DNA of 64,000 nt from Candidatus Saccharimonadota bacterium (GCA_027459325.1 DAIDIO010000003.1:26697-90696), one strand, 5' to 3'; numbered from the stretch's first letter, positions 1 to 8,557 are shown. Notes: generated by a model from the letters alone, not told the origin. Made by a program: numbers and translations.

Positions 1-85
1 ACTGAATTTCCAGCATACCATAGACTATTACAAACTACGTGATCATCTGTTTACTTTACTGTGAAGGCGATTTTACAATAAGTAC

Positions 86-113
86 TTGACTATATGCATC
101 AATTAAGTATAAT
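86..113 (+). promoter_or_regulatory. Sigma70-type promoter
   Basis: TTGACT at 86-91 and a perfect TATAAT at 108-113 are separated by 16 bases. Transcription should begin near 120, at the start of a structured leader or small RNA. Confidence 0.75.
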
Positions 114-119
114 AGTAAA

Positions 120-280
120 GTTTTATGAGTAAGGAAGTTCTCGGTCTCAATCTCGTAATGGTCACCAAGGCCATTATTTTTAATGATTAAGGTCTCTGAG
201 AGCGCATTGTAAAACAGATTTAAACAGCAACAACGTAAAAAGCTCCGGAGGCCGATAAAAGGCCAAAGAAGGGGCTTTTT
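120..280 (+). ncRNA. Candidate structured leader or small RNA, about 160 nt
   Basis: The predicted transcript starts near 120 and ends in a terminator at 280. It folds as an irregular rod: GTTTTA (120-125) pairs with TAAAAC (210-215), GTTCTC (137-142) with GAGAGC (198-203, one G-U), and an 8-bp hairpin joins 156-163 to 169-176 around the loop ACCAA. The gross shape (closing stem, internal bubble, terminal hairpin, terminator) resembles 6S-type RNAs, but no diagnostic sequence was recognised. It also holds a 21-codon ORF (125-190, ATG to TAA) starting about 5 nt after the predicted transcript start. It could be a stand-alone small RNA or an attenuating leader of the gene at 309. Confidence 0.5.
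237..280 (+). terminator. Rho-independent terminator with nested hairpin
   Basis: AAAAAGCTCC (237-246) pairs with GGGGCTTTTT (271-280), with one G-U. A second GGCC/GGCC hairpin sits inside. The stem ends in five T. It lies between the promoter at 86-113 and the ORF at 309, so it may end the small RNA or attenuate that ORF. Confidence 0.65.
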
Positions 281-308
281 ATATGCAGCAAGAGCTGGAA
301 AGAAAATT

Positions 309-539
309 ATGGAATCAAGAAAACGTAAAGTAGATCCAATAGATGCACCCGATGCAGTTGCATTAGAAGTAGCCGAGGAAGCAATTGCTCAGGCACTCGA
401 GGCCTATCCTTGTATTAAGGGGCTTAGAGTACTGATTGATGAGCGTAATCTTAGTAACGGCTGCAAAAGTCTGGCTGAATTTTACAGCAGAATTATTCCT
501 GCACCCGAAATTATTCCAGCACCCAAAGTGTCTTCTTAA
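309..539 (+). CDS. Small hypothetical protein, 76 aa
   Basis: I do not recognise this protein. It starts with a basic patch (MESRKRK), continues with an acidic, alanine-rich probable helix (about residues 12-35), and ends in a proline-containing tail with IIPAPE/IIPAPK repeated. There is no membrane segment. It lies 29 bases downstream of the terminator at 237-280 and would be expressed by read-through from the promoter at 86. Its last 4 bases overlap the convergent tmk-thyX stop. It may be a lineage-specific small protein; a chance ORF cannot be excluded. Confidence 0.5.
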   Translation: MESRKRKVDPIDAPDAVALEVAEEAIAQALEAYPCIKGLRVLIDERNLSNGCKSLAEFYSRIIPAPEIIPAPKVSS

Positions 540-2848
540 TTCTTTTTTAACTGTTCTAGTTTAAATTCTGTATATCTCTCGGCGGCGAGTCTTGTGAGCT
601 CAGGATCTTCATCCTGATTAACAAACTTCATGGCTCCGCCAAGATTAGGATGCACTTCCGATAATTTTTCATGCATTTTATTGACAATCTTGCGGTAGCC
701 GGGGTGACCTTGGGGACTGGTTCTCAGTTCGTGTAAATGAAAAGCTTCCCGAGCGTTGTATGTTACCTTCCAGCGCATGCGGTGTCCGAATAAACAGGCA
801 TACTGAGCTTCTAAGGTATAACCTTCACTGGTTAGCAGGCTATATAGTTCAAGTGAAACGTCGTAACAACGTTCGAATCTGTCTGTAAGATTGGCTTCTT
901 CTACCAATTTCGGTATATCGTATCCAAACCTCGGTGTAAGCTGTTGCCAGTTAAGATCATCTACCATTCTATGCCTCTGCAGGTCCCTGAAGCTGCCATA
1001 ATCACAAAGTACGTCCCAGCTATAGTGGGCTTTTTCTATCGCTCTACCTGGACGATGACGCCTATTTAGTCTTTCACCGATGAAAGAACTGAAGACTTTG
1101 GCTTTGTCGTCATATGACCAGCCGTTAACTATTGACTGCAGCTCCTCGAGTGGCAAATCGCTGTGTTCATATAACATGTCGGCTACTAGAGTCATTTCGT
1201 TTTTTGGCCAGTAGTCTACCAGGGTTACGTCTTCGTATGTAGCATCGGCGTGACGTTTGGGCAACTTTTCTTTCGCGATTTCTCTTACAGCCTTAGAAGT
1301 GTTAGCCCGGTAGGCTATGTAGGCTCCTCCTCTATCCGGTTTATCGGCTCGCTCTAAATACATAGGTATTACTTTGCGGGCTTCTTTAAGCAGGCTTTTG
1401 CCAACATCCTTGGCCTCAGTAAGCTCATCGCTCATTAGATGCATTATTAGGCTTTCGACGGCTTGACCGGACGCAAATATACCGACCGTTGATTTAGTAG
1501 CTACAGGTAATACGCTTCTTATAGCGTCACAGGCTTGAGCTCTGGTGGCAGCATTCCAGGCGCCGGTTCTGTCTTTTTCCGGAACTGATGAATTCTTCCT
1601 GATGTATTCCGTAAGTTCTCTTACCATTTCCGAGTATAGCGTGAAGATTTCGTCCATAGACTTTATATAGCTCGCCCTAATCTTACCCTTAAGGTTAGAC
1701 GGAATAAAGTACCTATAGTTGCCATTAATGTCTTTTTGATCGAAATAAATGTATCTAGTGGACTGTTCCAGATAGGCAGCCAATCGTCCCCATTCCAGTT
1801 TCTTGGTTAGCAGATTGGAAGCATTTTCTACCACCAAATGAATTCCTCCCAATTGCTGGACTGAATCGTCGCCATAAGCTGTAATTATGCGTTTAAGCAG
1901 GGCTGCGTCTTCATCAACTTTATTGGCAAACTCGTCTAAGATAGTTATGCGCATATCATCGCCGCGCCGGGATAATCTAGCCATGGCAGCGGCTATCGTA
2001 ACCGGATCAAGCTTATTGGTAAAAGAATAAACGTTGCCTTCGGAATCAGTAACTGTTTCGGAAAGGTATTGTTTGCCTGCTTCGGTAGCAACAATTACCC
2101 CGTCGTCATTTAACTCAACTAACTCCGTATTAGAAGCCTCCCGGTCTGGTTTCGGCGTTTCCTTTTGCTCGAGCACTTCCCTTACCGAAATTGGCGGTTC
2201 GGTTTGGGTTGGTACAGATGTACGAACTGACAATTGGCCGGTAACTAAGCGCCATATCTGGTCGGCTATAGCTTCTTCGGTTTGAGTAGCATAAACTACC
2301 GGTAGGTTCCGTTGCCTGGCCTCCCATAGATAGCCTGCTCTAACTCTGTCTAAAAAGGCATCATCAAGGTTATCAAAACGTTCACCGCTGTAACGGCCGC
2401 TCAGTCTTTCCCGGAGAACATTAACTGGTGCATCCAGGATAATGCATAGATCTGGTTCCATCTCGCCAACGGCAAAGTTAATGATAGTGTTAATAATCTG
2501 GTAATCTGGAACGTCGCCGCGGCCATAATACTGCAAAGCTAGCGTTGTCAGATAGTTCCGGTCAACAACACAGTTAACACCTTGCTCTAAACTTTCTTTA
2601 ATAACTTGAAGACTTTGTGATCGAGCGGCGTTATATAGCAGTACTTCAGTTTTGGTATTCATGGGATATCTAGGATCCTGGGTTAACTGCCTGATGGCTC
2701 TGGCGGTTAAATCGCTTTGGCTATCCGGCTCTCTTAGTCGTCTGACGGGTAAATTAGCCACTTGGAATCGGCGCACCAGTTCATTAACCTGGGTGCTTTT
2801 TCCGACCCCCTCTGGCCCTTCTATAACTATGTACTTGCCTTTATTCAT
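536..2848 (-). CDS. Thymidylate kinase fused to a tandem ThyX-like (FAD-dependent thymidylate synthase) region
   Basis: About 770 aa from the ATG at 2848, chosen over an upstream TTG because the kinase domain begins there and GAGG lies 9 bases ahead. Residues 1-205 are a dTMP kinase: P-loop GPEGVGKS (11-18), DR at 96-97 and a LID-type arginine segment RLSGRYSGER. After a charged linker, about 275-760 resemble two ThyX units: the first has EQSTRY near 360-366; the second has QRHRM (RHR at 625-627) and a C-terminal HLHELRTS block. The canonical ThyX RHR-x7-S motif is degenerate, with Gln at the Ser position. The gene overlaps the end of dcd by 8 bases, so the pair would make and phosphorylate dTMP. 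Which ThyX half is active is unknown. Confidence 0.85.
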   Translation of the reverse strand: MNKGKYIVIEGPEGVGKSTQVNELVRRFQVANLPVRRLREPDSQSDLTARAIRQLTQDPRYPMNTKTEVLLYNAARSQSLQVIKESLEQGVNCVVDRNYLTTLALQYYGRGDVPDYQIINTIINFAVGEMEPDLCIILDAPVNVLRERLSGRYSGERFDNLDDAFLDRVRAGYLWEARQRNLPVVYATQTEEAIADQIWRLVTGQLSVRTSVPTQTEPPISVREVLEQKETPKPDREASNTELVELNDDGVIVATEAGKQYLSETVTDSEGNVYSFTNKLDPVTIAAAMARLSRRGDDMRITILDEFANKVDEDAALLKRIITAYGDDSVQQLGGIHLVVENASNLLTKKLEWGRLAAYLEQSTRYIYFDQKDINGNYRYFIPSNLKGKIRASYIKSMDEIFTLYSEMVRELTEYIRKNSSVPEKDRTGAWNAATRAQACDAIRSVLPVATKSTVGIFASGQAVESLIMHLMSDELTEAKDVGKSLLKEARKVIPMYLERADKPDRGGAYIAYRANTSKAVREIAKEKLPKRHADATYEDVTLVDYWPKNEMTLVADMLYEHSDLPLEELQSIVNGWSYDDKAKVFSSFIGERLNRRHRPGRAIEKAHYSWDVLCDYGSFRDLQRHRMVDDLNWQQLTPRFGYDIPKLVEEANLTDRFERCYDVSLELYSLLTSEGYTLEAQYACLFGHRMRWKVTYNAREAFHLHELRTSPQGHPGYRKIVNKMHEKLSEVHPNLGGAMKFVNQDEDPELTRLAAERYTEFKLEQLKKN

Positions 2849-3554
2849 AGGGCATGCCCTCAATCTTCTTAGGCATTTCCCTCTGGTCCTTATAGGCTTT
2901 AGGCAGCATCATGTCAGGCGACCAAGTCTTAATAATGGTATCCAAATCGTCACCTTGCTGATATTTTCCACTAAAGTTGTCGTGTCTGCCCGCACCATAG
3001 GTACCTTCTACTTCACCAGTTTCCAGGAAAACCGCCTGAGCAATACGCTCACCAACCGGCAATAAAACAGTCTCACGCTCGTTTAAGTTATATATTTCTA
3101 AGGTTAAACGGTTAATGTAGCCTGGATCAACCCATCCAGCATCAAAACACACAGCCACACCGTTGCGGCCCCAACTTGACCGCGATTTTACCTCATAAGC
3201 GCCGGGCGGTTTAATGCCGAAAAATTCATGAGTATGGGCAAGTATGCGCTCTCTCGGCTTGAGGCTAATTACCGGATGCTCTAGTGGGATATTATTTAAT
3301 GGCTTAAAGCCATTTAAAGCTGCCCATTCACCATGCGGCATTGCCTTATAGGGTCCGTCGAAGTATCTTTCTACGTCTTCGTGGTCAAACGGATTGTAGA
3401 TTGTTCGTTCCTGCATTCTTTCAATTCTGTAGAAATAGAAGCCGAGCGTAACGTCTAAACTGGCGTGGGAGATATGCTTAGGATTAAAGGGATGGCAAAG
3501 AATGTGGCCTTCATCAATTGCGGCCTGGATTTGTTTGTTACTGTAAACAGCCAT
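2841..3554 (-). CDS. dcd: dCTP deaminase
   Basis: 237 aa, longer than the roughly 190-aa E. coli enzyme because of N-terminal insertions and a C-terminal tail. It has the family signature SRSSWGRNG followed by DAGWVDPGY and TLEIYN; the Glu of TLE is the expected catalytic base. It converts dCTP to dUTP, or to dUMP if it is of the bifunctional archaeal/mycobacterial type, which cannot be decided here. It is the first gene of a two-gene unit with tmk-thyX, overlapping it by 8 bases, and feeds dUMP toward thymidylate synthesis. No separate dUTPase is present in the window. Confidence 0.9.
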   Translation of the reverse strand: MAVYSNKQIQAAIDEGHILCHPFNPKHISHASLDVTLGFYFYRIERMQERTIYNPFDHEDVERYFDGPYKAMPHGEWAALNGFKPLNNIPLEHPVISLKPRERILAHTHEFFGIKPPGAYEVKSRSSWGRNGVAVCFDAGWVDPGYINRLTLEIYNLNERETVLLPVGERIAQAVFLETGEVEGTYGAGRHDNFSGKYQQGDDLDTIIKTWSPDMMLPKAYKDQREMPKKIEGMPYE

Positions 3555-3611
3555 AGTCTAGTTACTGAATATCTTTCCCTCAACCAGAGTTTAAAGCATT
3601 ATCTAGGCAAT

Positions 3612-3641
3612 ATTGTACTGAACGGTATCGACTTAGTGCAA
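3612..3641 (-). promoter_or_regulatory. Candidate promoter for dcd-tmk/thyX
   Basis: On the minus strand, TTGCAC (3636-3641) and TACAAT (3612-3617) are 18 bases apart, about 58 bases upstream of the dcd ATG. The 193-bp gap to the divergent gene at 3748 also holds TATAAT at 3707-3712 and TACAAT at 3725-3730 on the plus strand, neither with a convincing -35. Confidence 0.5.
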
Positions 3642-3747
3642 GCATAATAATAATGTGATTATTACGCAAATAAGTGATCTAAGCAGTCTTTAGGCTTATG
3701 TTTATGTATAATGCTAAATATTGGTACAATATTAGTCAGTCAGACTT

Positions 3748-5472
3748 ATGGGAAAAAAGAGTAATAAAAACCAGAATATAGCTATCAGCACGATCAGTAT
3801 TCTGGTCGCAGGATATGGCGTGTATGTATTGGCCGAAACTTTATTTGAGACGCTACTGCGTCATAACGGCCACTATAACCGCGGATTAATTGATCTTAAG
3901 TTAGACATCTCTATACTGCTAGGCGTTAGTGTCATATATTTAAGTTCGCTGTTACGACGTCGAAAACGGACTGCCTGGCTTGTAACAATCATTGCCTCTA
4001 TCGTCTATACAGCCCTTAGTGCCCTACAAGTAATTAGTGGTCATGAGAAGTTTATCCTAATGCGGCATCCGGTGTTGCCGCTACTCAGAATAGTTATATT
4101 TCCAGTGTCCATACTTAGTTTGCTTTACATTTATAGGCGGGAATTCGTAGTCAAAAGTGATTTAAAAAGTTTTAATACCTCAGTTCAGTTTGTGGTCATC
4201 ATCATATTCGTAACGTTGGTTTATGGCATTTCCGGTTTTTCACTGATGGATGTATCTGATTTCCATCAAGAAATAAACTTTGGGCAAGCTGTTCATTACA
4301 CCATAGATCAATTTGATATTACTACTACAAAACCTATTACACCCTACACCAGGAGAGCAAAAATATTCGTAGATTCACTATCTTTTGTCAGTATCATCAG
4401 CGTTATCTATGCGGCACTTTCATTATTCCAACCGCTTAAGTTCAGATTTACTGATCAAGGCCAGGCCCGGGATCACGTCGAGGTATTACTTAATAGATAT
4501 GGGGGAGAAGCTGAAGAGTTTTTTAAGTTATGGCCCAAGGATAAACAGTACTTTTTTGATCCGTCTAGGGAAAGTGCGATAGCCTTTCATGTTTACCGAG
4601 GAGTAGCTCTGTGCCTTGGCGACCCCATTGGTAATCCCCATAAGTTTAACGACTTATTAAGCGACTTCTTGGACCAGTGTTTTAGTAACGACTGGCTACC
4701 ATCGTTTATTCACACTTCTGATACAAATCTAAAATTGTTTGAGAGACACGGATTCATGGTCCAAAAATTAGGTCAGGAGGCGGTAGTTCAACTTGACCAT
4801 TTTGACGCTGAACTAAAGGATGCTAAATATTTCAGACAAATACTGAATAAGTTTAATAAACAGGGATACACCTGCGAGCTATTATCGCCACCTCATCATC
4901 AAGCCGTATTAGCAAGGACGGCGACAATTTCCGCTGAGTGGTTAAGTAATGGTAATAAATCCGAGCGTGGCTTTAGTATGGGCTACTACACTGATGAATA
5001 CATGCAGCTCTGCGATATTTTGGTTGCTAGAGATGCTGCCGGCACTATCCAGGCGTTCATCAACATAATTCCGGCCGAATGGAATACACAGGAAGCCACT
5101 TACGATATGGTACGCCAGTCTAAAGACGCCCCGGGTAACGTTGTCGACTTTTTGCTTATAAACATTATGAGTATGTTTAAAGACAAAGGTTACAGCCGGT
5201 TTAATTTAGGCCTCAGCCCCCTGTCTGGTTTAGAGGACGAAGGTAATGAAAAGAAAACATTAGTGGCTAATGTACTTAAATTTGCCTATGCTAACGGCGA
5301 TCCATTTTTCAGCTTTAGCGGACTTTATAAATTTAAATCCAAATATGAGCCTGACTGGCAAGATCGATTCGTGGCCTATAAAAATGGCCTGCCCGGCTTT
5401 TCCCGTACTATGACGGCCCTAACCCGTTGCATGTCTAAAACCGCCCATCCTAGTAAAAGTAAATCAAGCTAG
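3748..5472 (+). CDS. MprF-like membrane protein with C-terminal DUF2156 (aminoacyl-phospholipid synthase-like) domain
   Basis: 574 aa. Residues 1-240 hold about six hydrophobic segments. Residues 250-560 resemble the GNAT-fold DUF2156 domain of lysyl-phosphatidylglycerol synthases: FFDPSRESAIAFHVYRG, then LGDPIG, then GFSMGYY and NLGLSPLSG. Family members transfer an aminoacyl group from tRNA to phosphatidylglycerol, changing membrane surface charge and resistance to cationic peptides. The membrane part is shorter than the 14-helix flippase of full MprF, so flippase activity is doubtful. It is a single plus-strand gene, divergent from dcd. Substrate specificity cannot be read from sequence. 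Confidence 0.8.
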   Translation: MGKKSNKNQNIAISTISILVAGYGVYVLAETLFETLLRHNGHYNRGLIDLKLDISILLGVSVIYLSSLLRRRKRTAWLVTIIASIVYTALSALQVISGHEKFILMRHPVLPLLRIVIFPVSILSLLYIYRREFVVKSDLKSFNTSVQFVVIIIFVTLVYGISGFSLMDVSDFHQEINFGQAVHYTIDQFDITTTKPITPYTRRAKIFVDSLSFVSIISVIYAALSLFQPLKFRFTDQGQARDHVEVLLNRYGGEAEEFFKLWPKDKQYFFDPSRESAIAFHVYRGVALCLGDPIGNPHKFNDLLSDFLDQCFSNDWLPSFIHTSDTNLKLFERHGFMVQKLGQEAVVQLDHFDAELKDAKYFRQILNKFNKQGYTCELLSPPHHQAVLARTATISAEWLSNGNKSERGFSMGYYTDEYMQLCDILVARDAAGTIQAFINIIPAEWNTQEATYDMVRQSKDAPGNVVDFLLINIMSMFKDKGYSRFNLGLSPLSGLEDEGNEKKTLVANVLKFAYANGDPFFSFSGLYKFKSKYEPDWQDRFVAYKNGLPGFSRTMTALTRCMSKTAHPSKSKSS

Positions 5473-5497
5473 TCTTTCGAACGTATTAAACTGTGTA

Positions 5498-6466
5498 TTA
5501 AGCTAAAGCGCTGAGTTCAATAGCGATTGATGGTCCCATAGTAGTGGACAAGTGAATGGCTTTAATATAGCTGCCCTTAACACTTGCTGGCTTATTGGAT
5601 TTAATACTATTAAAAACAGCTTCTATATTCTGGCCTAGCTTGGCAGCTTCAAAGCTGACTTTGCCGACTCCTAGGTGAACAATTCCGGTAGAATCAACAC
5701 GGTATTCAACTCGCCCCGCCTTAGCTTCACTAACTGCTTTATTAATGTCATTGCTAACAGTTCCGCTTTTAGGGTTAGGCATTAAGCCGCGTGGGCCTAG
5801 CGTGCGGGCATACTTGCCTAGTTTTGGCATCTGAGAAGGACTAGCTATTAGAATATCGAAGTTAATATTGCCCTTATCCAAAGCTGCAAATATTTCATCA
5901 GCTTTATATAAGTCGGCTCCCGCAGATTTGGCATCCGCTTCATCATCACTAAGGGCTGCAACTTTAACGGCCTTGCCTGTCCCATTAGGCAGTACTAGAT
6001 TATCGCGTACATTCTGGTCGGCATGCCTAGGATCAACGGCTAAATTGACGTGTAATTCAATTGTGGCATCGAATTTGACATGAGAAGTTTCTTTAGCAAG
6101 CTGAATGGCTTCACTAAGCGTATAGGTTTTAGCTGGGTCTACTTTCTCAAGACTTTTTTTATAAAGCTTGCCACGCCGTTCCGAGCGTGGTCTGGTCGGT
6201 TTCTGGGCGGAAGTCGGTTTTGATTCTGACGCTTCGCCAGATCTTTTTCGTTCTTCTTTTAGCTCCTTCTGTTTGGCTTCGGCCTGAGCTTTAGCGCTTC
6301 TTTTGCCGGCTTTAGCTTGATTTGCTTCTGATATGTCGCCAGGATTAGATTCTGGAGAGGTAGTTGCTTTAATTTGGTCTTCAATGACTTTTACAGTTGA
6401 CTTGGGGTCAACTTCTAAGCCTAACTTACTTGCTTCTTCAATTAGTTCTGCCTTGGTCTTTGCCAT
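5498..6466 (-). CDS. rplA: 50S ribosomal protein L1 with N-terminal SAP-like extension
   Basis: 322 aa against about 230 for typical L1. Residues about 100-322 are a standard L1 with the signature [15 protein letters not shown]1 binds 23S rRNA at the mobile L1 stalk and often represses its own operon. The first 35 residues ([20 protein letters not shown]...) look like a helix-extended-loop-helix SAP/HeH-type nucleic-acid-binding module, and 36-100 are a charged Lys/Glu/Ser/Pro linker. It is the last gene of the secE-nusG-rplK-rplA group, downstream of an unknown gene. Confidence 0.95.
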   Translation of the reverse strand: MAKTKAELIEEASKLGLEVDPKSTVKVIEDQIKATTSPESNPGDISEANQAKAGKRSAKAQAEAKQKELKEERKRSGEASESKPTSAQKPTRPRSERRGKLYKKSLEKVDPAKTYTLSEAIQLAKETSHVKFDATIELHVNLAVDPRHADQNVRDNLVLPNGTGKAVKVAALSDDEADAKSAGADLYKADEIFAALDKGNINFDILIASPSQMPKLGKYARTLGPRGLMPNPKSGTVSNDINKAVSEAKAGRVEYRVDSTGIVHLGVGKVSFEAAKLGQNIEAVFNSIKSNKPASVKGSYIKAIHLSTTMGPSIAIELSALA

Positions 6467-6518
6467 TTTAACTCCTTTCGTGGTCGTAACGGTTATTTAA
6501 ACCTGCCACAAATTATGA

Positions 6519-6941
6519 TTAATTAGTACTTTCGTAATTTAATATAAACTTAACAAGATTATTCTGATTCCGATTTGGGGTCATTTCCAGTGCCGATGCC
6601 TCTTGAAATACTGATTGAGCTAGAAAAATATAATCTGTCTGGTGCGCATTGCCTAAGTTTTCTAAATCTTCCATGACTTTACTTAGTGCAGGAAGAGTGA
6701 TAGCGCCGGGCTCGTCTCTTCCTACATTAGCATACTCGTCTTTAGGAATTGCTTTGCTGGCACTGCTAAAAGCGTCTATTAAAAATCGACTTCCTTGCTG
6801 ACGAAAACTTTTTCTTTCTGCCTCATCAATACCACAAAGCGTTAATGTATAAACGCTGCTAATAGTTACACTTAGCGCTCTGACTGGTAGGTGCTCAAGC
6901 TGCGTGCGCGTATCTGCAGATTGTAGTTGCTCAATTGCCAT
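6519..6941 (-). CDS. Hypothetical protein, 140 aa, inserted between rplK and rplA
   Basis: Not recognised. It is predicted soluble and mostly helical, with no signal peptide, membrane segment or cysteine cluster. It sits 10 bases after the rplK stop and about 50 bases before rplA, so it is almost certainly cotranscribed with them. No strong Shine-Dalgarno precedes its ATG, so translation may be coupled to rplK. In most bacteria rplK and rplA are directly adjacent, so this is an insertion into a very conserved gene pair. Confidence 0.65.
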   Translation of the reverse strand: MAIEQLQSADTRTQLEHLPVRALSVTISSVYTLTLCGIDEAERKSFRQQGSRFLIDAFSSASKAIPKDEYANVGRDEPGAITLPALSKVMEDLENLGNAHQTDYIFLAQSVFQEASALEMTPNRNQNNLVKFILNYESTN

Positions 6942-6951
6942 AATCGGTAGC

Positions 6952-7380
6952 TTAGCTTTCTACTTCAACACCCATACTACGGGCAGTACCGGCAACCATT
7001 TTTTTAACAGCCTCAACATCTTGGGTATTCATGTCCATAGCCTTTTCTTCGGCTATTTTTGTAAGTTGAGCATCGCTAAGTTTCTTAGCTATTTTTTCGC
7101 TATTAGGTTTGCCGGAGCCTTTTTGGATACCTAGCTCTTTCCGGATTCGGTCATCAGTAGGAGTTCCTACAATACGGAAATTCATGCTTCGATCGTCAAA
7201 TATTGTTATATGAACGGTCACATCCTGACCCTGTTGGTCTTTAGTTTGATCGTTAAACGGTTGGATAAAATCCATCATATTAACTCCGTATTGACCTAGA
7301 ACGCTACCGACCGGCGGCGCGGCACTTGCTTGACCGCCTTTTAGTTTCATTTTCAAATTAGCTCGAACTGCTTTTGCCAT
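6952..7380 (-). CDS. rplK: 50S ribosomal protein L11
   Basis: 142 aa, full length. It has the N-terminal methyltransferase-recognition region (GGQASAAPPVGSVLGQYGVN) and a C-terminal rRNA-binding domain (KELGIQKGSGKP...). L11 forms the GTPase-associated centre with 23S rRNA and the L10/L12 stalk. It is preceded by a 101-base gap containing a 10-bp hairpin, a likely regulatory leader, and no clear Shine-Dalgarno is visible close to the ATG. Confidence 0.97.
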   Translation of the reverse strand: MAKAVRANLKMKLKGGQASAAPPVGSVLGQYGVNMMDFIQPFNDQTKDQQGQDVTVHITIFDDRSMNFRIVGTPTDDRIRKELGIQKGSGKPNSEKIAKKLSDAQLTKIAEEKAMDMNTQDVEAVKKMVAGTARSMGVEVES

Positions 7381-7390
7381 AAGTTATATC

Positions 7391-7416
7391 GAGTGGAGCT
7401 TTATAGCTCAACACTC
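7391..7416 (-). promoter_or_regulatory. Leader hairpin upstream of rplK
   Basis: GAGTG-GAGCT pairs with AGCTC-(AA)-CACTC, a 10-bp stem with a two-base bulge and a four-base loop, ending 11 bases before the rplK ATG. Its position in the rplK-rplA leader suggests an autoregulatory site such as an L1-binding mimic; this is inferred from location only. Confidence 0.45.
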
Positions 7417-7481
7417 TCCTTCCCTTTCTTTTAATATTAATAAAGACAGAAGTGCGTAACAGGGGTTTAGTATATAACAGA

Positions 7482-7964
7482 TTAGTGTTTATGTCTAGGA
7501 ACGACACTCATTTTGTCGGTGCATTTATGTAAAGCACTGTAATGTACGACTGTTTGGCTTAGCCAAATTGACTCTGTAGATTTGTCTCGAGTAATGATCG
7601 CCGGCATTTCCGAACGGAACTGAATTGCTGCCATACCAGGCTGATCTCTTAAAGATTTAATTCTTTTTACGGAATGCGCAAAGAAACTTATCATTGTGCC
7701 GTCATAGTTTAGCTCACACTCTACTAAAGCACTTCGGGCATTCATGCGAAACCTGTATTTATACGAATTAAGCATTTGATCAAACAATACCTTACCGTCA
7801 ACTCCAGGATGATCCCCTATAACAGCAATTTCTTCTTCTACGGGTACTGCAGTACTGGCATCAACTGCTTCTAATTCTACTGATCCAGTTTTAATTAATT
7901 CTAGTGATGGGCGACGCTCTATTTCCTCGCTATAGTCCGGATAACTCACTTCTAATAAAGCCAT
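7482..7964 (-). CDS. Hypothetical protein, 160 aa, inserted between nusG and rplK
   Basis: Not recognised. The first 65 residues are acidic (EEIERRPS, VPVEEEIAVIGD). The rest alternates short beta-like stretches with basic residues (YKYRFRMNARSALVECELNYDGT...), which could be a compact alpha/beta domain. There is no membrane segment. It begins 13 bases after the nusG stop and should be cotranscribed with nusG. This is the second unknown insertion in this conserved cluster. Confidence 0.65.
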   Translation of the reverse strand: MALLEVSYPDYSEEIERRPSLELIKTGSVELEAVDASTAVPVEEEIAVIGDHPGVDGKVLFDQMLNSYKYRFRMNARSALVECELNYDGTMISFFAHSVKRIKSLRDQPGMAAIQFRSEMPAIITRDKSTESIWLSQTVVHYSALHKCTDKMSVVPRHKH

Positions 7965-7977
7965 ATAGCGGGCTCCT

Positions 7978-8535
7978 TTACACTCTTTTTACTTGAAGAC
8001 CGTCAAGTTCAACAGGCGTTTCGCGGCCAAACATATTTACTAATACTTTAAGTTTACCTTTAGCAGGATCAATTTCATTTATACTGCCGTCAAAACCTTT
8101 GAACGGACCGTCAATAATATTGACCACCTCGCCTATGGCAAAATCAATCTTATGCTTTGGCTGCTCTAAGCCCATTCGCTTCTGTATTTTTTCAATTTCA
8201 TCCTCTTCGACCGGAGTTGGATCTATGCCGCTTCCTACAAAGCCAGTAACTGAAGGGGTGTTTCGGACTATATACCAGGCATCCTCTGAAAGCTTCATTT
8301 GAACCAGCACGTATCCCTGAAAAATTCTTTTTTCTACAACACGGCGCTTACCATTCTTAATTTCGATCATCTTTTCTTTTGGTACCAAAACCTGAAAGAT
8401 CTTGTCTTTCATATCAAGACTTTCCGCACGTTGACGGATACTTTCAGCGACTTTTTCTTCGTAGCCACTATAAGTATGAATTGCATACCACCTTTTTGAT
8501 GTGTCGTATCTCTTCTTAGACATCGTCTCTTTCAT
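7978..8535 (-). CDS. nusG: Transcription termination/antitermination factor NusG
   Basis: 185 aa. It has the NGN domain (RWYAIHTYSGYEEKVAESI, then RIFQGYVLVQM and NTPSVTGFVG) and a C-terminal KOW domain (IGEVVNIIDGPFKGFDGSI). NusG binds RNA polymerase and modulates pausing, Rho termination and transcription-translation coupling. The first ATG at 8535 is preceded by GAGGAAG; a second ATG four codons later is also possible. It lies directly downstream of secE, the classical order. Confidence 0.96.
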   Translation of the reverse strand: MKETMSKKRYDTSKRWYAIHTYSGYEEKVAESIRQRAESLDMKDKIFQVLVPKEKMIEIKNGKRRVVEKRIFQGYVLVQMKLSEDAWYIVRNTPSVTGFVGSGIDPTPVEEDEIEKIQKRMGLEQPKHKIDFAIGEVVNIIDGPFKGFDGSINEIDPAKGKLKVLVNMFGRETPVELDGLQVKRV

Positions 8536-8557
8536 AACTTCCTCTACCTTAACACCG

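Noticed and set aside
283..333. Small ORF from ATG at 283 (16 codons) overlapping the 76-aa gene
   Set aside because: It has no ribosome-binding site and lies partly in the gene's 5' end.
3707..3730. TATAAT and TACAAT boxes before the MprF-like gene
   Set aside because: Neither has a convincing -35 at the right distance, so no promoter was called.
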